Assembly: GCA_002291495.1 (NCBI GenBank) | Contig: DBAE01000016.1 | Span: forward strand, 15,869-21,940 | Direction: 5' to 3' | DNA: 6,072 nt | Source: Bacteriovoracaceae bacterium UBA1018 | GTDB lineage: Bacteria > Bdellovibrionota > UBA1018 | Shown: positions 1 through 6,072 of the stretch, in pieces | How the letters are laid out: the number at the start of each line of letters is the position of its first letter | Position numbering within the stretch: position 1 is the stretch's first letter | Translations under genes and position numbers: made by a program | The notes under the pieces: generated by a model | What the model saw: only the letters and a program-made list of their open reading frames with translations | Databases searched by the model: none | Told to the model about the DNA's origin: nothing

Positions 1-187
1 ATTGTCGCCAGCTCGGCTGAAAGACCGCGAGCAGAAAATGCCAGAGCAATGTCAGGACGCCAATAACGACCCAAGTTTTCCAACTCGTTTGACTCTCTTC
101 AGTATCAGGAACAAACGGCTCCGTGCTGAACTGAAGGTTCGCTTCTCGAACAAGTCTCAGTTGTGCTTTTGAGGGCGCTCCTGCCAT
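1..187 (-). CDS. Partial hypothetical protein with one N-terminal membrane segment
   Basis: Reading the minus strand from an ATG at 187-185 gives 62 stop-free codons to the window edge, so the C-terminus is missing. Residues 1-36 are polar and charged. Residues about 38-56 (VVIGVLTLLWHFLLAVF and flanking residues) form a clear hydrophobic helix, followed by QPSWRQ. The hydrophobic stretch starts too late for a typical cleaved signal peptide, so a membrane anchor is more likely. No other ATG exists in this frame within the window, and none precedes it between here and the upstream gene. A possible ribosome binding site (AAAAAGG on the minus strand, 201-207) sits about 12 bases upstream, which is somewhat far. 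The gene begins 47 bases after the stop of the 473-residue protein on the same strand, so the two probably share a transcript. I do not recognise the family; the function is unknown. Confidence 0.6.
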   Translation of the reverse strand, partial: MAGAPSKAQLRLVREANLQFSTEPFVPDTEESQTSWKTWVVIGVLTLLWHFLLAVFQPSWRQ

Positions 188-234
188 TCTAATAAAGTAC
201 CTTTTTGGCGCATTAAAAACAAGGGAGCGACGTG
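188..234 (-). other. Short spacer between two minus-strand genes
   Basis: These 47 bases separate the stop codon of the coiled-coil protein from the start of the membrane protein. The only element seen is a purine-rich AAAAAGG (minus strand) about 12 bases before the downstream ATG, a candidate ribosome binding site. I see no GC-rich hairpin followed by a T run, so read-through into the downstream gene is likely. Confidence 0.4.
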
Positions 235-1656
235 TTAGGCCTTCTTCTTAGGCACGCCTGAATTTGGATTGAGACGAGCTTCCATTTCTTCCTGCGCTTG
301 TGATTTTTCTTCAGCCCGTTCGGCCCGATATTTTTCTAAGGTTTGTGCAAGTTGCGAAACCCAAACTTGTTGTCGGGTATGAAGAAGTTTCATCTCTTTA
401 TGCAGCTTAGCAATTTCAGATCCTTTATTTCCTTCGCGCGTCAATGCCTGGATCCGGTGATGAAACTGTCTAATCTTAAAGCGCGCATCTAGAAATCGCT
501 CTTGGAAAGCTTCGAGCAGTTGTTCTGCTTCAGGTGGAGCCATTTCTTGCGCGCGCCCGAGTCCCCCGTCCTTCAATTCTTTGATCGTCTGTTCTCGTTC
601 AATAAGAGCTACCTTGAGCTCATTTATTTTTTGAGCGGCTTCGGAGATCAGTTGATGATGGGTGACGAGTGAACGTAGACGTGAGTCTTCTGCTGAAGGC
701 TGGGCATAGGGCACTTCAATGACGTCTTGAATAGAGAAAGGCTCAATCCAAAGAGTATGAATTTCTTGTGGATACTTTTCAGCGGGAGCCGATGGAAAAA
801 GTGCAATGACGACTTCCATATCTGAAGTCACTGGATCGAGATGGACTCGCACCATATCCGCAAAACGGGTGAGGAGCTGAGCCGAGGCGGTCGGACGGTT
901 TGCATCTGGCCAGAACTGATTGAAAGTATCTGACGGTTTATAAGAAGGCATTTTATAGCAAAGTCGCATGGTCAGGCACTGAGGATCCGCAGCGAACTGA
1001 AAGTAAGCCTTAGGCGTTTTTGTGGTTCCTGCATCACCGATTTCAGCTTTTCCTGGACCCTCGTCAAAAATAAGACTCCACAAAGCAGAATAAAGGATTC
1101 GGATAGCATTGCTTCGAGATAGCCAATTTCCAGCTGTTACTTCCTTAAGAGAAAGAATCGTATCGATCCTAAATCCCATGCCATTGCCGCTTAACCAATT
1201 TTCGCAATGAATGGGAGTTTCGGCCTGGAGAAGCGGTTTAATGCCGGTGCGGGTTGAGTTTTGAAGCAGGGCTTTGAGAAGGTCACTTGCACTTGAGGTA
1301 CCTAGTCGGGAAAGGTCCATCAATACAACTCGAGTTTGATCCACTTTTTCGAGTTCATACGGAAGGACTTGATCTCCAAAGTAACCGACGAAGTTGGGTC
1401 CGCCTGTTCGATTGAGGCCGTAAAATCCCTCGATTTTTGACCAACTGATATAGCGGTACCAAGGTGCTAAAACTAAATGATATCGATTAGTTTTAACCTT
1501 TTCTAAAAGTTCATCTTCTAAGATATTTCCTGAAATCAAATCAACATTCGCAAAAAGACGCAATGCATTAATTGCGCGCATAACGATGTGAGTTCGTTCA
1601 CGCGAAAGCCTTTGGTCATATATGAATGCGATCGAATACTGCTTTGTGGTCACCAT
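235..1656 (-). CDS. Hypothetical protein, alpha/beta N-terminal half with C-terminal coiled coil
   Basis: This 473-residue protein has no family I recognise. The first 120 residues alternate hydrophobic strands and helices: SIAFIYD (8-14), a helix near 20-35, VDLISG (38-43), YHLVLAPW (59-66), FVGYFGD (89-95) and VVLMDLSRL (110-118). This resembles a Rossmann-like or receiver-like fold, but I see no phosphoacceptor triad or nucleotide-binding loop. The middle (150-320) is mixed, with aromatic patches. Residues about 325-362 and 375-460 are rich in Glu, Lys, Arg and Gln with heptad-like spacing, indicating coiled coils. The tail is basic (PKKKA). No signal peptide or membrane helix is visible, so it is probably cytoplasmic. 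The ATG start at 1656-1654 is preceded by AAGAAG about 9 bases upstream; a GTG at codon 2 is a minor alternative. It is divergent from metG and probably co-transcribed with the membrane protein that follows. A scaffold or partner role for that protein is inference only. Confidence 0.85.
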   Translation of the reverse strand: MVTTKQYSIAFIYDQRLSRERTHIVMRAINALRLFANVDLISGNILEDELLEKVKTNRYHLVLAPWYRYISWSKIEGFYGLNRTGGPNFVGYFGDQVLPYELEKVDQTRVVLMDLSRLGTSSASDLLKALLQNSTRTGIKPLLQAETPIHCENWLSGNGMGFRIDTILSLKEVTAGNWLSRSNAIRILYSALWSLIFDEGPGKAEIGDAGTTKTPKAYFQFAADPQCLTMRLCYKMPSYKPSDTFNQFWPDANRPTASAQLLTRFADMVRVHLDPVTSDMEVVIALFPSAPAEKYPQEIHTLWIEPFSIQDVIEVPYAQPSAEDSRLRSLVTHHQLISEAAQKINELKVALIEREQTIKELKDGGLGRAQEMAPPEAEQLLEAFQERFLDARFKIRQFHHRIQALTREGNKGSEIAKLHKEMKLLHTRQQVWVSQLAQTLEKYRAERAEEKSQAQEEMEARLNPNSGVPKKKA

Positions 1657-1703
1657 GGATCTAGGCTTCTTATCGGCAAGAACTCGTAGTAGGCTTAGGC
1701 CAA
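1657..1703. promoter_or_regulatory. Divergent intergenic region upstream of the coiled-coil gene and metG
   Basis: Only 47 bases separate the two divergent start codons, so at least one promoter must overlap coding sequence. For metG, a weak sigma-70-like pair could be TTGGTC (1612-1617) and AATACT (1635-1640) with a 17-base spacer; the matches to consensus are poor. The heptamer TAGGCTT occurs at 1662-1668 and again at 1690-1696, and a third TAGGC begins at 1696. AGG at 1697-1699 lies 4 bases before the metG ATG and AGG at 1691-1693 lies 10 bases before it; either may serve as ribosome binding site. An in-frame stop at 1662-1664 with no earlier ATG supports the metG start at 1704. I see no leader-peptide or T-box-like structure. 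Confidence 0.4.
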
Positions 1704-3305
1704 ATGAAAACGCACTACATCTCGACCGCTATTGTTTACCCAAATGCCCGAATCCATGTCGGTTTTGCCTGGGAATGTCTCGGAGCCGATTGGCTCAATC
1801 GTGGACTCCTAGCGATGGGCGAAGATACATTCTTCTCAACCGGAATGGACGAGCATTCGATCAATGTTCAACGTGCAGCAGAAGGTAAGGGACTCACTCC
1901 AAAAGCCTATTGCGATCAGATGGCAATGGATATTGAGCGAGTACTGACACAGATGGGGGTCAGACCAGACCGTTTCATTCGCACTTCAGACACGGATCAC
2001 GAGCGTGTCGTACAAGCGCTTGTTCAAAAGGCTTTTGATCAAGGTGATATCTATCAGGCTAAGTATGAGGGTCACTACTGTGAAAGCTGCGAGGCTTATT
2101 ACACAGAGAAAGATCTGGTAGACGGACTTTGCCCTGCTCATAAAAAGCCACCGAAATGGATCAGCGAGGAAAACTACTTCTTTAAGCTGTCTAAGTACCA
2201 AGAGCCGCTTCTAAAGCTGTTTCAAGAACGTCCAGATTTTCTGCAGCCCGAATATCGTCGAGCAGAAATCGTTAATTTTATTCAAGCAGGGTTGAAAGAT
2301 TTTTCTATTTCCAGATCGACTTTTACCTGGGGAGTTCCACTTCCATTTGATCCCAAGCACGTTGTGTATGTTTGGTTCGATGCTTTGATTAACTATCTTA
2401 CTGCTGCAGGATACGCCTATAGCCTGAAGAGCCCTTCCAATACGGAAGAAGAGCAAGGCTTAAAACTTTTCAAAGAGCGTTGGCCAGCGTCGGTCCATAT
2501 CATTGGAAAGGATATCTCACGCTTCCACTGCATCTATTGGCCGGCAATGTTGATGAGTCTGAATATAGAGCTTCCGCAAAGAGTTTTTGCGCACGGGTTT
2601 ATCAGCATCAAAGGCGATCGCATGTCCAAGAGCTCCGGAAACGTCATTACTCCAGATGAGGTGATGGCGGTTTCAGGACCGGATCCTTTCCGATATTACT
2701 TATTGGCTGAGAACCAGTTTTCTGGCGATGGCAATTTTACATGGGAGTCGTTGATCTTAAAAAATAACTCCGATCTCGCCAATGACTTTGGAAACTTAGT
2801 CAATCGATCGATCAACATGTCTCGAAAGTACTTCCCGGATCAAGACTTACAACCGGTTTCAAGCCGTCCAAGTAGTGGAGTGGCGGAGCACACCGCTGAA
2901 GTCAGGCGATCCTTTGAACAACTGATCCCTGAACTACAGGCTGCGCTGAAAGCCATTGACCCAGCGGCTTATGCCAATGCCTGTACTGCTCGTTCAAGGG
3001 TGCTTAACCTGTACATTGACCGGACCAAGCCTTGGGGGCTTGCTAAAACGGGCACTCCAGAAGCACTCGAAGATTTAAAAGAAGTACTCTATACTCTTTT
3101 AGAGGGGATTAGATGGGTGGCAACAGCATTGATGCCGGTGCTTCCATTTGGAATGCCAGAAGTGTTTCGACAGCTTCAGGTCCCAGTTTCCTCAAGTAAA
3201 GGTTCGGTGCTGAATTTGAAGTGGGGTCAAATCACACATCGTCCTGGAGAACCAAAACCGGTCTATCCAAGACTCGAGCTCCCGACCACGGAAGGAAAAG
3301 GTTAG
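1704..3305 (+). CDS. metG: Methionyl-tRNA synthetase (class I, short form) with variant HVGF signature
   Basis: This cytoplasmic enzyme activates methionine with ATP and charges tRNA-Met, both initiator and elongator. At 533 residues it matches the short bacterial form that lacks the C-terminal Trbp111-like dimerisation domain of the 677-residue E. coli enzyme. Visible landmarks are the class I signature as HVGF (18-21), the TGMDEHS loop (46-52), a zinc knuckle with Cys126, Cys129, Cys143 and His146 (C-x2-C...C-x2-H), EENYFFKLSKY (155-165), YVWFDALINYL (222-232), HIIGKDISRFH (265-275), RMSKSSGN (306-313) in place of KMSKS, and the anticodon-binding helix SDLANDFGNLVNR (356-368). The C-terminal landmarks YIDRTKPWGLAK (437-448) and KPVYPRLEL (518-526) are also present. 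The usual second histidine of HIGH is Phe21, and the usual DEHG reads DEHS, so the ATP site is atypical. It appears to be the first gene of an operon with the two-component system. A second, inhibitor-tolerant or divergent paralogue is possible. Confidence 0.95.
   Translation: MKTHYISTAIVYPNARIHVGFAWECLGADWLNRGLLAMGEDTFFSTGMDEHSINVQRAAEGKGLTPKAYCDQMAMDIERVLTQMGVRPDRFIRTSDTDHERVVQALVQKAFDQGDIYQAKYEGHYCESCEAYYTEKDLVDGLCPAHKKPPKWISEENYFFKLSKYQEPLLKLFQERPDFLQPEYRRAEIVNFIQAGLKDFSISRSTFTWGVPLPFDPKHVVYVWFDALINYLTAAGYAYSLKSPSNTEEEQGLKLFKERWPASVHIIGKDISRFHCIYWPAMLMSLNIELPQRVFAHGFISIKGDRMSKSSGNVITPDEVMAVSGPDPFRYYLLAENQFSGDGNFTWESLILKNNSDLANDFGNLVNRSINMSRKYFPDQDLQPVSSRPSSGVAEHTAEVRRSFEQLIPELQAALKAIDPAAYANACTARSRVLNLYIDRTKPWGLAKTGTPEALEDLKEVLYTLLEGIRWVATALMPVLPFGMPEVFRQLQVPVSSSKGSVLNLKWGQITHRPGEPKPVYPRLELPTTEGKG
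3298..3301 (+). promoter_or_regulatory. Ribosome binding site of the histidine kinase
   Basis: AAGG lies 7 bases before the ATG at 3309 and sits inside the last codons of metG, within a longer purine run (3291-3301). It supports the ATG at 3309 and suggests that ribosomes finishing metG can re-initiate on the kinase. Confidence 0.65.
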
Positions 3306-3308
3306 AAG

Positions 3309-5270
3309 ATGGCAGATCTCGCTGGCAAAAATTCATCGCTTCGTCAGCGAATCTTGGCTTTTGTCGGCGCGCTTATTCTTCTCTCACTCCTTGGGTCGAC
3401 AGTCAGCCTCTATCGAATCACCGAAGTAAACCGATCACTGGATGCGATCAATCGCTTGTCGCTCCCGCTTGGAAAACTTTTTGCTCAGATCCAAGCGGAT
3501 GCTGAAGTGTTTCGTCGCGAGCTCGATCGCAGTTTAGGTTACGCACATTGGAACGATCCGCATTGGAATCCTAAGCCCGTTCCTCGTTGGATTACGGATG
3601 TGATCGAAGCTGAAAATGAAAAAGCTGAAAAGTTATTACGTGAAGATCTACCCGGGACGAAACAGTGGCGAGCTTGGGCTGCTCAGCTATCGAAAGACTT
3701 TGTCGCTCTGAGAGACGAGGCAGGCAAGCTTTACACAGCACTTGAACGCAAAGACTTTGCTGCTGCAGCAAAGATCTACCCACACTGGACTGCAAGTCTT
3801 GATGAATGGACTAAGCGTCTGCAATGGGGCGTAACAGAATATGAAAAGAGCCTTCAGCAAACCTTTACTGAAGCAGAAAATCGAGTATCTGAACTTAGAA
3901 CTGGGTTAGAGATTATCTTAGTTGTAGTGGTTTCACTTTCGCTCCTGCTTTTTTGGGTGGGAGAAAGAGCTTTGAGACCGCTCGGCGATCTGACTCGCCT
4001 GGCTCGTGAAATTACTCGGCGTGGCCTACGGCGCGAAGATAAAAGCTTATTAGCAGAGATCCCACTTTCGAGAAGGGATGAAGTCAGTCAATTAGCACGT
4101 GAGTTTCATCAAATGGCAACGGCGTTGCTTGAGAGAGAAAAAACGGTTGAGACCCAGAAGAAGAGTCTTCAAGAACAAAACGTACTCTTACGTGAAATGG
4201 GTAAGCTGAATGAAAATATTCTTCAAAGTATTAGTTCTGTCCTGATTGTTACGGATCTGAATGGACATATTACTCAATGTAATCCTGTGGCAGTCCAGTT
4301 TCTTGGAGCGCCAGCTCATGAGATCATCGGATCTAAGCTTTCTCAGTGGAAACGGATTGAGCAGTTTGTCACCGATAATTTGAGCGTATCGGATTACACT
4401 CGAATTGAGCCTCATACACTGGATGGTCGAGTTTTTGGTGGCCACCTCTATCCACTTCGCGATCCAGCGGAAGGTGGGGCTATTTTGGTTCTCGAAGATC
4501 TGACTGAAGAAAAAGATCTGCAAGAAAGATTGCGATTGGCAGAAAACTTAGCGGCCGTTGGAAGAATGTCTGCCCAGGTTGCTCACGAAGTGCGCAATCC
4601 TCTGCACTCAATCGGGCTAGAGGCCGAGATGGCAGCCGATCAAGCCGCAAAACTTGGGCATGTACCGCTCAAACAATCTCTACAATCGATTTTGTCGTCC
4701 GTGGACCGGCTAGAGAAAATTACGGATAATTACTTAAAACTCTCTCGCTTGTCAGCAGGAGCAAAAGCTCGAGTTGATCTAGGTGACGTACTCGAGTCTG
4801 TGTTAGCAACCTATGCGCCTGCTTGTCAGGAGCAAGGTGTAAGAGTCAATTGGCGACGACCTGCAGGGAGTAGTTTAGCGGTTTGGGCAGATCAGGGCTT
4901 GCTTGAGCAAGTCATCGGCAATTTATTAAAAAACTCTCTGCAAGCTCTTCAGGGAATCCAAAATCCATCTGTCGATTTTACCTTGGGTCAGGCTGAAAGC
5001 GGTCGGGTCTGGTTGCGAATTAAAGACAATGGACCAGGCATCGTACCCGAACTCAAAGAAAAACTTTTTACGCCATTTTTAACCACCAAAGCTCAAGGTA
5101 CTGGGTTGGGCCTTTCATTTATCAAGATGGTCGTCGAAGAGCATGGCGGTTTGATCTATCTAGTCGATAGCCCTCAAGGGGCGAGTTTTGAACTGCTGTT
5201 GCCTGCATTACATGAAGGCATGCAGAAGATGAAATCTGATGTGAGAGCAGAAATTGGAGTTGAGTCATGA
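3309..5270 (+). CDS. Membrane-bound sensor histidine kinase (HAMP-PAS-HisKA-HATPase)
   Basis: This 653-residue inner-membrane kinase should autophosphorylate a histidine and pass the phosphate to the adjacent NtrC-type regulator. The domains in order are: membrane helix about 15-35; periplasmic, mostly helical sensor region about 36-198; second membrane helix about 199-217; HAMP about 218-272, beginning with [13 protein letters not shown]; a coiled linker to about 300; PAS about 300-397 ([19 protein letters not shown]); HisKA with phosphoacceptor His426 in [10 protein letters not shown]; and HATPase_c with N-box NLLKNS (538-543), G1 DNGPGI (573-578), F-box LFTPFLTTK (586-594) and G2 GTGLGL (597-602). 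All catalytic motifs are intact. The HisKA/HATPase type resembles NtrB/ZraS-like kinases that partner sigma-54 activators. The sensor region carries HWNDPHWN (80-87), a near-tandem motif. The start is 3 bases after the metG stop, and the end overlaps the regulator by 4 bases. The signal sensed cannot be told from the sequence. Confidence 0.95.
   Translation: MADLAGKNSSLRQRILAFVGALILLSLLGSTVSLYRITEVNRSLDAINRLSLPLGKLFAQIQADAEVFRRELDRSLGYAHWNDPHWNPKPVPRWITDVIEAENEKAEKLLREDLPGTKQWRAWAAQLSKDFVALRDEAGKLYTALERKDFAAAAKIYPHWTASLDEWTKRLQWGVTEYEKSLQQTFTEAENRVSELRTGLEIILVVVVSLSLLLFWVGERALRPLGDLTRLAREITRRGLRREDKSLLAEIPLSRRDEVSQLAREFHQMATALLEREKTVETQKKSLQEQNVLLREMGKLNENILQSISSVLIVTDLNGHITQCNPVAVQFLGAPAHEIIGSKLSQWKRIEQFVTDNLSVSDYTRIEPHTLDGRVFGGHLYPLRDPAEGGAILVLEDLTEEKDLQERLRLAENLAAVGRMSAQVAHEVRNPLHSIGLEAEMAADQAAKLGHVPLKQSLQSILSSVDRLEKITDNYLKLSRLSAGAKARVDLGDVLESVLATYAPACQEQGVRVNWRRPAGSSLAVWADQGLLEQVIGNLLKNSLQALQGIQNPSVDFTLGQAESGRVWLRIKDNGPGIVPELKEKLFTPFLTTKAQGTGLGLSFIKMVVEEHGGLIYLVDSPQGASFELLLPALHEGMQKMKSDVRAEIGVES
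5256..5259 (+). promoter_or_regulatory. Ribosome binding site of the response regulator
   Basis: GGAG lies 7 bases before the ATG at 5267, inside the end of the kinase gene. Together with the ATGA overlap it fixes the regulator start and points to translational coupling with the kinase. Confidence 0.75.
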
Positions 5271-6072
5271 GCGTAAAAATTTTGTTAGTGGATGACGACC
5301 CACAAGGATTAGAGTCCACAAAAAAAATTTTGGAGATGGCAGAGTACGAAGTTTACACTGCAGTCGATGGCCAAGAAGCCCTTAATCTTGTTCATCGCTT
5401 AAGTGGGGAATCCGGGACTCGAGTAGATTTAGTAATTTCCGATGTTCGGATGCCCAAGCTTTCGGGTATCGAATTTTTGCGTGCTCTAACGCTTCAAGGT
5501 GAGACGATGCCAGTGGTACTCATGACCGCTTTCGGAAAAGTCGAAGACGCGGTGGGCGCCATGAAATTAGGGGCAGTTGATTTCTTAACTAAGCCATTTA
5601 AGAGACAAGCGCTACTTTCGGCCGTGGAAAGTGCTCTCAAAGTATCGGCTAGAAAATCTAAAAAAGCTGATGAAGCACGCTCCGATGAGGATTCACGAAA
5701 ACTCATTGGCACATCTGAAGCCATGCAACGGCTGCGAGCAGAAATTGCTCAGATCGCACCCACTTTAGCTACGGTTTTGATCACGGGAGAAAGTGGTACC
5801 GGAAAAGAAAGTGTCGCTCGAAGCATACATGTTCAGAGCAATCGCGCTCATGGACCATTCATAGCTCTCAATTGCGCGGCAGTGCCTGAGCAGTTGATCG
5901 AGTCTGAACTCTTTGGATACGAAAAAGGTGCCTTCACTGGGGCGAGCACTCATAAAGAAGGGCTTTTCGAAGCTGCAAACGGCGGCACGCTCTTATTGGA
6001 TGAAATTGGTGACATGCCGATCTCACTTCAAGCAAAACTTTTGCGCACCCTTCAAGAAGGGGAGTTAAGACG
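5267..6072 (+). CDS. NtrC-family sigma-54-dependent response regulator (C-terminus cut off)
   Basis: The 268 complete codons present cover a receiver domain and the first half of an AAA+ domain; the rest, including the expected Fis-type DNA-binding helix-turn-helix, lies beyond the window. Receiver residues are acidic Asp9-Asp11 (LLVDDD), phosphoacceptor Asp59 (ISDVRMP), Thr87 (LMTAFG) and Lys109 (LTKPF). A charged linker (about 127-145) leads to the AAA+ domain, which has Walker A GESGTGKE (174-181), the sigma-54 contact loop GAFTGA (221-226) and Walker B TLLLDE (241-246). Once phosphorylated it should oligomerise, hydrolyse ATP and open sigma-54 promoters. Its ATG overlaps the kinase stop as ATGA, so the kinase is the evident partner. 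The stretch between receiver helix 2 and strand 3 (RLSGESGTR, 44-52) looks slightly longer than in typical NtrC receivers. The target genes are unknown. Confidence 0.96.
   Translation, partial: MSVKILLVDDDPQGLESTKKILEMAEYEVYTAVDGQEALNLVHRLSGESGTRVDLVISDVRMPKLSGIEFLRALTLQGETMPVVLMTAFGKVEDAVGAMKLGAVDFLTKPFKRQALLSAVESALKVSARKSKKADEARSDEDSRKLIGTSEAMQRLRAEIAQIAPTLATVLITGESGTGKESVARSIHVQSNRAHGPFIALNCAAVPEQLIESELFGYEKGAFTGASTHKEGLFEAANGGTLLLDEIGDMPISLQAKLLRTLQEGELR

Noticed and set aside
1612..1640. Possible sigma-70 promoter for metG
   Set aside because: The -35 and -10 boxes match the consensus poorly and the sequence lies inside the opposite gene; it is mentioned only as a weak candidate and not called as a feature.
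1622..1888. Plus-strand open frame of 88 codons overlapping the start of metG
   Set aside because: It lies out of frame with metG, has Cys/Arg-rich composition with no domain character, and overlaps both the coiled-coil gene start and the well-supported metG N-terminus.
1704..3305. metG as a pseudogene because of the altered HIGH motif
   Set aside because: The frame is intact at full family length, and the zinc ligands, KMSKS-type loop and anticodon helix are preserved, so purifying selection is more likely than decay.
4188..4523. Minus-strand open frame of 111 codons inside the kinase gene
   Set aside because: It is antisense to the PAS-coding region, which has clear protein motifs; the antisense product shows no recognisable features.
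5707..5722. TGGCAC resembling the -24 half of a sigma-54 promoter
   Set aside because: There is no GC/TTGC element at the -12 position, and it lies inside the regulator's coding sequence at the start of the AAA+ domain.

Overview
The window is a densely coded bacterial segment with moderate GC. It has two divergent transcription units around a 47-base spacer (1657-1703). Gene style suggests a Gram-negative from the Bdellovibrionota or the old deltaproteobacterial group: a multi-domain sensor kinase paired with an NtrC-type regulator, a compact methionyl-tRNA synthetase, and large lineage-specific hypothetical proteins. This taxonomic guess is inference; no marker in the window settles it.

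Left unit, minus strand: a 473-residue protein of unknown function (1656 down to 235) has an alpha/beta-looking N-terminal half and a long charged coiled-coil C-terminal part. After 47 bases comes the start of a second minus-strand gene (187 down to the window edge). That gene encodes a short soluble N-terminus followed by one clear membrane segment. The two are probably co-transcribed.

Right unit, plus strand: methionyl-tRNA synthetase (metG-like, 1704-3305), a membrane-bound HAMP-PAS histidine kinase (3309-5270), and an NtrC-family sigma-54-dependent response regulator (5267 to the window edge, truncated). The metG-to-kinase gap is 3 bases, and the kinase and regulator overlap by 4 bases (ATGA). 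This looks like one operon with translational coupling. The kinase presumably senses a periplasmic or membrane signal and phosphorylates the regulator at Asp59. The regulator's GAFTGA loop and ATPase core would then activate sigma-54 promoters elsewhere; no convincing target promoter lies in this window.

The most notable points are the altered class I signature of the synthetase (HVGF instead of HIGH, with a matching change in the DEHG loop), its tight linkage to a sigma-54 two-component system, the duplicated His-Trp-Asn motif in the kinase sensor domain, and the uncharacterised coiled-coil protein. I see no mobile element, CRISPR array, RNA gene or convincing intrinsic terminator.
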